A stretch of DNA of 7,530 bases from Candidatus Methylomirabilota bacterium (GTDB taxonomy: Bacteria > Methylomirabilota > Methylomirabilia > Methylomirabilales > CSP1-5). Where the stretch lies: NCBI GenBank assembly GCA_023249165.1, contig JAHFDE010000108.1, forward strand, positions 1-7,530, written 5' to 3'. Under the pieces are notes generated by a model. The model did not search any database, was not told the origin of the DNA, and was given only the letters and a program-made list of their open reading frames with translations. The position numbers and the translations under genes are program-made. Shown here in pieces: positions 1-6,105 of this stretch. The stretch's first letter is position 1. Each line of letters begins with the position of its first letter.

Positions 1-225
1 TCTGGCCTCTGCCGGCTTCAGGCTCTCGGCCGTGACCCCGCCCACAATAACGGCGCGATCCGGCCTCACCTCTCCGCTGCACCCTGCCGTCATGGCCTGG
101 TTCAGTGATCGGATGATGTATGCATAATCTTGCCCCTCCGCGGATGCGAGCCGAGCGTCGGCTGCGCCAACGCCGATCGGAACCACGAGCACGAGCAACC
201 CAACGAGCGATGCGGTCCGTCTCAT
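1..225 (-). CDS. Exported protein of unknown function, C-terminus beyond left edge
   Basis: This frame is open from an ATG at 225 to the window edge: 75 codons without a stop, so the gene is partial. The product begins with two arginines (MRRTA), then a hydrophobic stretch at about residues 7-20 rich in Leu, Val and Gly, then G-A-A-D-A, which fits a Sec signal peptide cleaved near residues 22-24. The mature part seen so far is about 50 residues, with one cysteine and no recognisable domain. The start follows a run of eight G residues ending in GAG directly before ATG, an unusually close and G-rich ribosome site. It lies 79 bp downstream of the 32-residue gene on the same strand and could be the last gene of the symporter operon. 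I do not recognise the family. The signal peptide makes a real gene likely. Confidence 0.6.
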   Translation of the reverse strand, partial: MRRTASLVGLLVLVVPIGVGAADARLASAEGQDYAYIIRSLNQAMTAGCSGEVRPDRAVIVGGVTAESLKPAEAR

Positions 226-251
226 CTCCCCCCCCTGTTCCTCTTCCGAGG

Positions 252-263
252 TCCCGATCGGGA
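252..263. repeat. 12-bp perfect palindrome TCCCGATCGGGA
   Basis: TCCCGATCGGGA equals its own reverse complement. It sits in the 79-bp gap between the 32-residue gene and the exported-protein gene. It is short enough to be chance in GC-rich DNA, but its intergenic position makes a binding site or a small RNA hairpin possible. No poly-T follows on the transcribed strand, so it is not a standard terminator. Confidence 0.3.
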
Positions 264-304
264 TGACCCGGTGAACTCGGCGTCTTATCCCCCAGCCTTC
301 GGGT

Positions 305-403
305 CTACCGCTTTCCCTTCAGGACCTTCGCCATGCAGTACGAGGCTGCAATAATGATGCCGCCCCAGGAGAGGGCGAGAAGGATCCAGCCTCCGATGGT
401 CAC
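305..403 (-). CDS. Tiny single-pass membrane protein, candidate NSS small subunit (MetS-like)
   Basis: A GTG start at 403-401 overlaps the TGA of the symporter at 402-400, giving a 4-base GTGA junction typical of translational coupling. AGGGGG stands 6 bases before the GTG. The product has 32 residues: a short N-terminus (VTIGG), one hydrophobic helix at about residues 6-22 with two tryptophans, then YCMAKVLKGKR, a basic tail that predicts the C-terminus in the cytoplasm. It ends in TAG. Known biology: in Corynebacterium glutamicum the NSS transporter MetP needs a small one-helix partner, MetS, and many bacterial NSS genes are followed by a similar tiny gene. The match here is by size, topology and position; I see no alignable motif. 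The same frame is open upstream to 667, but that part is a shadow of the symporter gene. Confidence 0.68.
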   Translation of the reverse strand: MTIGGWILLALSWGGIIIAASYCMAKVLKGKR

Positions 404-1959
404 CGCGTACCCCCTTCCCCTTTCCGGCTGGCTGCGGCACTGACCAAGAGACCGAAGCCAACCAAGATCGCGATCATCATGAGCCGCGCGCCCCAGAGAT
501 ACGGGACATCCTCCGGGTTTACCCCCACCATAAAGATCTTGCTCGGAACATCCTGAATCGCCCACGCCACGAGGATGAACAACAGGAACAGCGGCGTCAC
601 GTATTTGATCACATAGTAGAAGAGTCTCGGGACTGGAATGGCCGCGCCCTTCGTGATCTCGGCCCAACCATGTTCCATGCCGAAAACCCAGGCAAAGAGG
701 ATCGCCTCGATCAGGGCGAAGAGGACGAGACCAAAACTTCCCACCCAGAAATCGAGTTCATCGAGAAAACCGTGCTTGAGCAGGAAGATGACAGGTTGAC
801 TCATGATGAAAACGCCACCGAGAAGGACGCAGGTCGCTTTCCATCGACTCCAGCCGAATCCATCCTGGAGGAGGGCCATGACGGGCTGTGTGAGCGCCAC
901 CACAGAGGTGACCGCGGCGAGGAAGAGGAGCAAGAACCAGAGGGCACCGAACAGATGTCCCAGTGGGATCTGCTGGAAGATGAGGGGTAGAGCCTGAAAG
1001 CCAAGATTGAAGGCTCCACCCTTGGCGATCGCCTGGGTCTCGGCGAGGCCAAAGAAGACCACGGCGGCGGTGATCGCGATGGTCCCCCCCAAGACCACCT
1101 CGGCGAGTTCGTTGAGGCTGACGGTGGACAGCCCCGTGAGGGCCACATCATCCTCCTCGCGCATGTAGCTCGCATAGGTAGGAATGCAGCCAGCGCCGAT
1201 GCTCAGGGTGAAAAAAATCTGCCCCGCGGCCGCGAGCCAGATGGACGCGTCCGTGAGGCGCTCCGGTTGCGGGTTCCAGACAAAGCCGAGGCCGTTCAAG
1301 ACGTTGCGGTCCGGATAATTCAGGTCCGGAGTGCCCAAGGTGAGGACTCGAATCATCAGCGCGATACCGATCAGGAAGAGAACGGGCATGGCCACCTTGG
1401 CCAGTGTTTCGATACCCCCTCGAACTCCATGGTAAATGATGTACATACTGAGTGCCAGGGTGATGAGGAAAAAAACGTAGGCGGCGCCGGCACCGGAGAA
1501 ATACTGGTTTGATTCGACCCCCTGAAAGCCTCTCAGATAGGCCCCCATGGCCTCGCGGCTCGTGACACCAAAGTAATTGCCCGTGAGAGAGAAATACCCA
1601 TAGGCAAGCGTCCAGCCAGTGATGTAGATGTAGTAGAGGGCGATGGTGAAGGGGATGACCAGTCCCAGGATCCCCAGGTACTTCGCGTAACGGTGCCTCC
1701 ACAGGAGCCCGAACATCCCAGCGGTGTGGCCGTGTCCGTGCCGTCCCCCCATGCGACCGATGGCGCACTCGACCCACATCAAGGGGACCCCCATAAGTAT
1801 CAGCGCCACGAAATACGGGATCATAAAGGCGCCCCCGCCATTTTGGGCGGCCTGGACCGGGAAGCGCAGAAAATTCCCAATGCCAATGGCGTTTCCGGCC
1901 AGGGCCAGGATCAACCCAATCTTGGTTCCCCATGTCTCCCGGCGGTTGTCACCCCGCAT
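400..1959 (-). CDS. LeuT-like neurotransmitter:sodium symporter (NSS family)
   Basis: An inner-membrane secondary transporter of 519 residues, expected to import an amino acid or related amine with Na+. It resembles Aquifex LeuT along its length. TM1 reads GNAIGIGNFLRFP (residues 22-34), with the unwound segment, N23, A24, N29 and gating R32. Y110 matches LeuT Y108, and GQIFFTLS (246-253) supplies F250, T251 and S253. N283 matches N286, and T351 and S352 match T354 and S355, so both sodium sites look intact. E287 matches LeuT E290, the acidic residue of chloride-independent bacterial members. D403 lies where LeuT has gating D404. The pocket differs: LeuT F259 is A256, V104 is I106 and I359 is L356, so the substrate may not be leucine. 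The ATG at 1959 has GGAG six bases upstream; an in-frame ATG at 1971 is the alternative. The 154 bp before the start hold no convincing promoter, so it may be read from oppDF. Confidence 0.95.
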   Translation of the reverse strand: MRGDNRRETWGTKIGLILALAGNAIGIGNFLRFPVQAAQNGGGAFMIPYFVALILMGVPLMWVECAIGRMGGRHGHGHTAGMFGLLWRHRYAKYLGILGLVIPFTIALYYIYITGWTLAYGYFSLTGNYFGVTSREAMGAYLRGFQGVESNQYFSGAGAAYVFFLITLALSMYIIYHGVRGGIETLAKVAMPVLFLIGIALMIRVLTLGTPDLNYPDRNVLNGLGFVWNPQPERLTDASIWLAAAGQIFFTLSIGAGCIPTYASYMREEDDVALTGLSTVSLNELAEVVLGGTIAITAAVVFFGLAETQAIAKGGAFNLGFQALPLIFQQIPLGHLFGALWFLLLFLAAVTSVVALTQPVMALLQDGFGWSRWKATCVLLGGVFIMSQPVIFLLKHGFLDELDFWVGSFGLVLFALIEAILFAWVFGMEHGWAEITKGAAIPVPRLFYYVIKYVTPLFLLFILVAWAIQDVPSKIFMVGVNPEDVPYLWGARLMMIAILVGFGLLVSAAASRKGEGGTR

Positions 1960-2125
1960 GATGGTCTCCATACACCTCGCCTTCGGGAACCCTCTCCACG
2001 CTGGTCCTACTGCGAGCCTAGCACTCCAGCAGGGATCATCCGGGCGTGGGTTCAAAGGTACAGAAAGGGAACAACCGTTGGCAAGCCGGAAAATGTCGGC
2101 AGAGGCGGGGATGCGCGGGATAGGA

Positions 2126-3190
2126 TCACCCCGAGTGGGCGGGCGCCGACTGGTATCCCTCGGCCCGGATGCAGGCGACCCAGTGGTTCGGCGAAACCTC
2201 GCGAAGCTCCGGGACGACCTGGCTGCACTCGGGGATGGCGATGGGACATCGGGGATGGAAGACACAGCCACAGGGAGGGTTCAACGGACTGGGGACTTCA
2301 CCCTTGAGAACGATGCGCTCTCGTTTTGCCTCGACCGCCGGGTCCGGAATGGGAACGGCGGAGAGGAGGGCCTTCGTATACGGGTGGAGGGGGTTTTCGT
2401 AGAGTTCGCGACGATACGCCACCTCAACGATCTTGCCCAGGTACATCACCGCCACCCGATCGCCGATGTGCCGGACCACCGAAAGGTCGTGCGCGATGAA
2501 AAGATACGTGAGGCCAAACTGGGCCTGCAGGTCCTCAAGCAGGTTGATGATCTGGGCCTGGATCGAGACATCCAGGGCCGAGACCGGCTCATCGCACACG
2601 ATGAAGCTTGGCTGGAGCGAAAGGGCCCGGGCAATTCCCACCCGTTGCCGCTGCCCCCCCGACAGCTCGTGGGGGAACCGATCCGCCATCCTGGGGTTGA
2701 GCCCCACCACCGAGAGGAGTTCCCTCACCCGTTCGCGAACCTCTTCCTTCCCCTGGACGATCTCGTGCACCCGGACGGGCTCCCCGATAATCTGTCCGAT
2801 CGTCATCCGGGGATTCAGGGAGCTGTAAGGGTCCTGGAAGATCACCTGCATCCTGCGTCGCACGGGCCGGAGCTCGGCCTCATCCAATTGCGCCAGGTCT
2901 CGCCCTTCGAAGCGGACCTCTCCAGATGTCGGCCGATCCAGCTGGAGGATACAACGACCCGTGGTTGTCTTGCCCGATCCTGACTCCCCCACCAGCCCCA
3001 GTGTCTCCCCCTTTCGGATAGAGAAGGAGACATCATCCACCGCCTTTATGAGGCCCACCCGTCGCTGAAAGAGGACCCCCGATGTCAGGGGGAAGTACTT
3101 ACGGAGACGCCGTACCTCGAGGAGGATATCCCCCTCGCTGTTCGCTTCCTCCTGCCTCCTCCCGCCGGGCTGGGGGCCGATCGTCCCCAT
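2126..3190 (-). CDS. Peptide/nickel-type ABC transporter ATPase, OppF/DppF-like
   Basis: A 354-residue cytoplasmic ATP-binding subunit of the oligopeptide/dipeptide/nickel importer family. Visible motifs: Walker A GESGSGKT (68-75), Q-loop Q119 in FQDPYSSLNPR, signature LSGGQRQR (176-183), Walker B ending in D200-E201, D-loop SALD (204-207) and switch H234. After the ATPase fold comes the family's C-terminal extension, with HPYTKALLSAVP and then cysteines 309, 315, 322 and 340. Equivalent cysteines bind a 4Fe-4S cluster in some characterised DppD/OppD proteins. The QDPYSSLNPR and SALD variants are typical of the F subunit, and its position after the D subunit agrees. The ATG at 3190 follows GAGGG by 5 bases and begins 8 bases after the oppD-like stop. 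A GTG at 3196 is possible but has no room for a ribosome site. No permease genes are nearby. Confidence 0.93.
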   Translation of the reverse strand: MGTIGPQPGGRRQEEANSEGDILLEVRRLRKYFPLTSGVLFQRRVGLIKAVDDVSFSIRKGETLGLVGESGSGKTTTGRCILQLDRPTSGEVRFEGRDLAQLDEAELRPVRRRMQVIFQDPYSSLNPRMTIGQIIGEPVRVHEIVQGKEEVRERVRELLSVVGLNPRMADRFPHELSGGQRQRVGIARALSLQPSFIVCDEPVSALDVSIQAQIINLLEDLQAQFGLTYLFIAHDLSVVRHIGDRVAVMYLGKIVEVAYRRELYENPLHPYTKALLSAVPIPDPAVEAKRERIVLKGEVPSPLNPPCGCVFHPRCPIAIPECSQVVPELREVSPNHWVACIRAEGYQSAPAHSG

Positions 3191-3198
3191 TGTCACCC

Positions 3199-4215
3199 TC
3201 ACTTCCCATGCAGGGTATCCGCCACCCAGCAGGCGGAGACGTGCCCGGCCCCCACTGGGATCAGCGGCGGAACCTCGTGGGCACACCTGTCGATGGCAAA
3301 TGTACAGCGCAGCCTGAAGCTGCATCCCGGAGGCAGATGGGCAAGATCGGGGGGCTGCCCGTCAATGGGCTCCAGTCTGGCCTTTCGGGGCTGGTCCAGT
3401 CGCGGCACCGAGCGCAGCAGACCCAGGGTATACGGATGGCGGGGAGACTCATAAATATCACGCGCAGACCCCTGCTCGATCATCTTGCCCGCGTACATCA
3501 CGTTCACCTGGTCCGCATAGCGGGCCACGACCCCCAGGTTATGCGTGATGATCACCATGGCCACCCCAAACCGCTGGCTCAGCTCCTTCATGAGTTCCAG
3601 AATCTGGGCCTGGATAGTGACGTCCAGGGCAGTCGTCGGTTCGTCCGCCAATATCAGCTTGGGATTACAGCTGAGCGCCATGGCGATCATGACCCGCTGG
3701 CGCATGCCGCCGCTGAACTGGTGCGGATACTGGCGCAGGCGGCGCTCGGGCTCGGGGATGCCCACGAGGCGGAGGAGCTCGGCGGCTCGTCCTTCCGCCT
3801 CGGAAGCGCTCATCTTCAGGTGCGCCTCGAGGGTCTCGGTCAATTGGCGCCCGATGGTGAGCGTAGGGTTGAGCGAGGTCATGGGCTCCTGAAAGATCAT
3901 GGCGATCTCCTTGCCCCGCACCTGCCGCATCTCTTCATCGGTGAGGGCCAGGAGATTCCTTCCGTTGAACCAGATTTCGCCCGCCACGATGCGACCCGGA
4001 GGATAGGGGATGAGCCGCATGATGCTGAGAGCGCTCACCGACTTGCCGCAGCCGCTCTCCCCGACGATGGCAACCGTCTCCCCCTGGCGGACATCATACG
4101 AGACCCCATCCACGGCCTTGATGACCCCTTCCAGGGTGAAAAACTGTGTCCGCAAATCTTTCACTTGGAGCAGGGTACCCTTCGCCCCTTCACTTTCCCA
4201 GGCTTCGTGCTGCAC
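3199..4215 (-). CDS. Peptide/nickel-type ABC transporter ATPase, OppD/DppD-like
   Basis: The partner ATP-binding subunit, 338 residues with the start chosen here. It shows Walker A GESGCGKS (52-59), Q109 in IFQEPMTSLNP, signature FSGGMRQRV (167-175), Walker B ending in D191-E192, TTALD D-loop (194-198) and H225. The QEPMTSLNP and FSGGMRQR forms are those of D subunits. The C-terminal extension has HPYTLGLL followed by cysteines 298, 304, 311 and 329, the same quartet as in its neighbour. The start is uncertain. The frame is open to a GTG at 4287, but that would translate the tandem array at 4211-4287 into a segment unlike any family N-terminus, and it lies only 7 bp from a TTGACA box. The GTG at 4215 has GGAAGG nine bases upstream and leaves a usual short lead before LLQVKDLRTQF. 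Its stop lies 8 bases before the oppF-like ATG, so the two are one operon. Confidence 0.92.
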   Translation of the reverse strand: MQHEAWESEGAKGTLLQVKDLRTQFFTLEGVIKAVDGVSYDVRQGETVAIVGESGCGKSVSALSIMRLIPYPPGRIVAGEIWFNGRNLLALTDEEMRQVRGKEIAMIFQEPMTSLNPTLTIGRQLTETLEAHLKMSASEAEGRAAELLRLVGIPEPERRLRQYPHQFSGGMRQRVMIAMALSCNPKLILADEPTTALDVTIQAQILELMKELSQRFGVAMVIITHNLGVVARYADQVNVMYAGKMIEQGSARDIYESPRHPYTLGLLRSVPRLDQPRKARLEPIDGQPPDLAHLPPGCSFRLRCTFAIDRCAHEVPPLIPVGAGHVSACWVADTLHGK

Positions 4216-4287
4216 CCTTCTGCACCTTCCTGTATTGCTGCACCTTCCTGCACCTTCTGCACGCAGTTGTACCCTACTGTACCCCAC
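4211..4287. repeat. Eight-unit degenerate tandem array, about 10-bp period
   Basis: On the plus strand, units begin at 4211, 4221, 4231, 4239, 4249, 4258, 4268 and 4278. Six are 10 bp, one is 9 and one is 8. Typical units are TGCACCTTCC and TGTACCCTAC, with consensus close to TGYACCYTNC; every unit begins TGC or TGT. A period near 10 bp puts the units on about the same face of the helix. The array lies between the leftward TTGACA box and the oppD-like start, and includes the GTG chosen for that start. It may be a cluster of protein-binding sites or a minisatellite with no function. Confidence 0.75.
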
Positions 4288-4300
4288 GTTTACGTGTCAA
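4271..4300 (-). promoter_or_regulatory. Possible leftward promoter for oppD-like operon
   Basis: On the minus strand a perfect -35 TTGACA (4300-4295) is followed, 18 bp on, by TAGGGT (4276-4271), which matches only three of six -10 bases. Its place just upstream of the oppD-like gene supports it; the poor -10 box argues for activator dependence or for a different signal. If real, transcription would start near 4264, inside the tandem array. Confidence 0.35.
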
Positions 4301-4330
4301 TCCAAGGCCCCGAATCCCTCGGAACCCCTC

Positions 4331-4359
4331 TTGACAGCCCCCCTGGCCCGTGATGTAAT
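4331..4359 (+). promoter_or_regulatory. Sigma70-type promoter for the binding-protein gene
   Basis: TTGACA (4331-4336), a 17-bp spacer and TGTAAT (4354-4359) match the housekeeping consensus at 11 of 12 positions. TGA directly before the -10 box adds an extended -10 element. Transcription would begin near 4366, leaving a leader of about 120 bases before the ATG at 4486. I saw no riboswitch fold in that leader, only short GC-rich inverted pairs such as CCCG/CGGG at 4424-4438. Confidence 0.75.
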
Positions 4360-4471
4360 TCCGTTCGCCTTCAATTTCCTCGGGGATCCCTTCAAGAAGG
4401 CCAGTTGCTCAAACGGTGTCAGGCCCGCAGAGCTCGGGAAGTCCGTTTTGGGACGTGGTGTCTACATTCAT

Positions 4472-4480
4472 TAAGGAGGG
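4472..4480 (+). promoter_or_regulatory. Strong ribosome-binding site TAAGGAGGG
   Basis: TAAGGAGGG is close to a perfect anti-16S match and ends 5 bases before the ATG at 4486. It fixes the start over the upstream in-frame codons and is much stronger than the site of the downstream ATPase, consistent with high output of the binding protein. Confidence 0.85.
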
Positions 4481-4485
4481 TTGCC

Positions 4486-5883
4486 ATGGAGGACAACAAG
4501 GAACGAGAGGAACAGCAGGGTGTCTCCAGGCGGGATTTCATCAAGGCAGCCGGCGTAGGGGCGTTGGCGGCGGGCCTCGGCGCCAATATCATTATTCCCG
4601 GACGGTCCCATGCGGCAAAGAAGACGCTGAAGATCCTCAACTGGGTCCATTTCGTCCCGGCATACGACGAGTGGTTCAACAAGAAGTACGCCGTCGAATG
4701 GGGGCAGAAGAACGACACCGAGGTGATTGTGGACAACATCGGCCTCGCCGGCATCAACGCCCGGGCGGCCGCCGAGGTGTCCGCCCAGAAGGGTCACGAC
4801 CTGTTCATGTTTAACTGGCCGCCTCCGTCGTTCGAGGAGCAGGTCATCGACCACAAGGAGCTCTATCAGGAGCTTGAGAAGAAGTTCGGCAAGGCAATTG
4901 ACCTGGCGATCAAGAGCACCTACAACCCGAAGACGAAGAAGTACTTCGCCTTCTCTCCGTCCTTCACTCCAGATCCGGTCAATTATCGCCAAGACCTCTT
5001 TGGGGCGGTGGGCATGCCCAAGGGCCCAGTGACGTGGGAGGACGTCCGCACCGCCGGGGCAAAGATCAAGAAGCAGTTTGGCAGTCCGGTCGGGATCGGC
5101 TTGTCACAAGAGATCGACACCGGGATGGCCATGCGGACCATCATGTACTCCTGGGGAGCTCACGAGCAGGATGAGGCCGGAAACCTGGTCCTCAACTCCA
5201 AGCAGACCCTCGACGCCATCAAGTTCGTGAAGGCCCTCTTCGAGGAGGCCATGACCGCGGAGGTCTTCACCTGGGACGCCTCCTCTAATAACCGAGGCGT
5301 CGTGTCCGGCAAGCTCTCGGTGGTCCTGAACGCCATCTCCACCACCCGCACCGCCGAGAAGGACAACCCCAAGATCATCAGTCCGGCCACCAAGAAGGAG
5401 ATCGAGTTGAAGGGGGAGATCCAGTTGACGAAGGCGCTGAAGGGTCCGGTGCGGGGCATCGGACTCGAGCACGTGATGCAATGCTACGTGATCTGGAAGT
5501 TCGCCGAGAACCAGGAGGGGGCCAAGAAGTTCCTCATCGACTACGTCACGAACTTCCGGCAGGCGTTCGTCGAAGGCCAGTTTTACGACTTCCCCTGCTT
5601 CGAAAAGACGGTCCCGGACCTCGTGAAACTCCTCTCGAACGACCCAAGGGGTGTGCCCCCCGATAAGTACAAGGTGTTGGACGATGTCCTGAAGTGGGCG
5701 ACCAACGTCGGCTACCCGGGATACTCCACCGCGGCCATCGATGAAATTTACAGTACGTGGGTGCTCAACACGATGTTCGCCAAGGCGGCGAGCGGCGCGG
5801 CGACCCCCGAGGAGGCCTTGAAGGAAGCGGATGCCGCCTGCACGCGCATTTTCGCCAAATGGAAGGAGAAAGGGCTCGTCTAG
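4486..5883 (+). CDS. Tat-exported ABC solute-binding protein, family 1 (CUT1 type)
   Basis: A 465-residue periplasmic or surface binding protein. It starts with a twin-arginine signal: a charged N-terminus, SRRDFIK at 14-20, an Ala/Gly-rich hydrophobic stretch at about 21-37, and likely cleavage after SHA at 41-43. The mature protein begins KKTLKILNWVHF, like family 1 solute-binding proteins, and the length suits that family. The ATPase and permease that follow are of the carbohydrate uptake type, so a sugar, oligosaccharide or polyol ligand is likely, but the sequence does not say which. Three mature cysteines are present and no lipobox is seen, so it should be soluble unless the Tat segment stays as an anchor. 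The ORF is open further upstream, but the strong ribosome site fixes this ATG. The TAG stop coincides with the left end of the MITE-like element; the C-terminus WKEKGLV looks unchanged by it. Confidence 0.9.
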   Translation: MEDNKEREEQQGVSRRDFIKAAGVGALAAGLGANIIIPGRSHAAKKTLKILNWVHFVPAYDEWFNKKYAVEWGQKNDTEVIVDNIGLAGINARAAAEVSAQKGHDLFMFNWPPPSFEEQVIDHKELYQELEKKFGKAIDLAIKSTYNPKTKKYFAFSPSFTPDPVNYRQDLFGAVGMPKGPVTWEDVRTAGAKIKKQFGSPVGIGLSQEIDTGMAMRTIMYSWGAHEQDEAGNLVLNSKQTLDAIKFVKALFEEAMTAEVFTWDASSNNRGVVSGKLSVVLNAISTTRTAEKDNPKIISPATKKEIELKGEIQLTKALKGPVRGIGLEHVMQCYVIWKFAENQEGAKKFLIDYVTNFRQAFVEGQFYDFPCFEKTVPDLVKLLSNDPRGVPPDKYKVLDDVLKWATNVGYPGYSTAAIDEIYSTWVLNTMFAKAASGAATPEEALKEADAACTRIFAKWKEKGLV

Positions 5884-5986
5884 TGCCGTTCCAACGTATT
5901 GCTGCGAACACGGCCAGGGAAGCCAGCAGGCCTGGTATTGACATCGCACACCCCTCAATTGGGTAATAAGAGTTGGAACGGCACTA
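5881..5986. mobile_element. MITE-like element with 13-bp terminal inverted repeats and flanking TA
   Basis: GTGCCGTTCCAAC (5883-5895) is the exact reverse complement of GTTGGAACGGCAC (5972-5984). Each end is bordered by TA (5881-5882 and 5985-5986), and a C/G pair at 5880/5987 extends the match to 16 bp. The 76-bp interior has no ORF. Small size, perfect ends and a TA target are what non-autonomous relatives of IS630/Tc1-type elements look like. The insertion sits in the TA of the binding-protein TAG stop, and the element's first base, G, restores TAG. Removing the element and one TA would also leave TAG. Alternatively, the arms could be a long-range mRNA stem; the 76-base loop makes a simple terminator unlikely. 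No second copy or transposase is visible here. Confidence 0.55.
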
Positions 5987-6028
5987 GGCCAACGACCGCC
6001 TATTGTCTGTGAGGGCGCTCCACGCGCT

Positions 6029-6067
6029 GGCGGGAGACTCCGGTTGGCGGGGTCTCCCGCCTCTTCT
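6029..6067 (+). terminator. Strong GC hairpin, probable terminator or attenuator
   Basis: Positions 6029-6042 pair with 6048-6061: 14 pairs, all Watson-Crick except one G-U, closing a 5-base loop GTTGG. TCTTCT follows, a modest U-rich run. It lies between the binding-protein and ATPase genes, where sugar ABC operons often reduce read-through or protect the upstream mRNA. Because the downstream genes show no strong promoter of their own, partial termination or 3' stabilisation is more likely than a complete stop. A second small hairpin, CCGAGG/CCTCGG with a 3-base loop, follows at 6073-6087. Confidence 0.6.
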
Positions 6068-6105
6068 ACCAACCGAGGAGCCCTCGGCGAGAGAATGGAT
6101 AGTCC

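Noticed and set aside
404..667. N-terminal extension of the small-protein frame to 120 residues
   Set aside because: This part is an out-of-frame reading of the symporter gene; only the last 32 residues form a plausible membrane protein with its own start signal.
1972..2125. Promoter or terminator between the oppF-like gene and the symporter
   Set aside because: Best promoter candidate is TTGCCA with GTACCT, too far from consensus; the only stem seen (GCTGG/CCAGC at 2000-2030) has five pairs and a 21-base loop.
1972..2271. Upstream extension of the symporter frame to 623 residues
   Set aside because: The extra 104 residues are Arg/Pro/Ser-rich, overlap the oppF-like 3' end, and LeuT-family proteins begin close to the MRGDN start, which has its own ribosome site.
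1724..2983. 419-codon plus-strand frame opposite the symporter start and the oppF-like gene
   Set aside because: Antisense shadow of two real genes, with no motif of its own.
3082..4353. 423-codon plus-strand frame opposite the oppD-like gene
   Set aside because: Low-complexity, His/Arg/Pro-rich product antisense to a clear ATPase; no ribosome site or domain.
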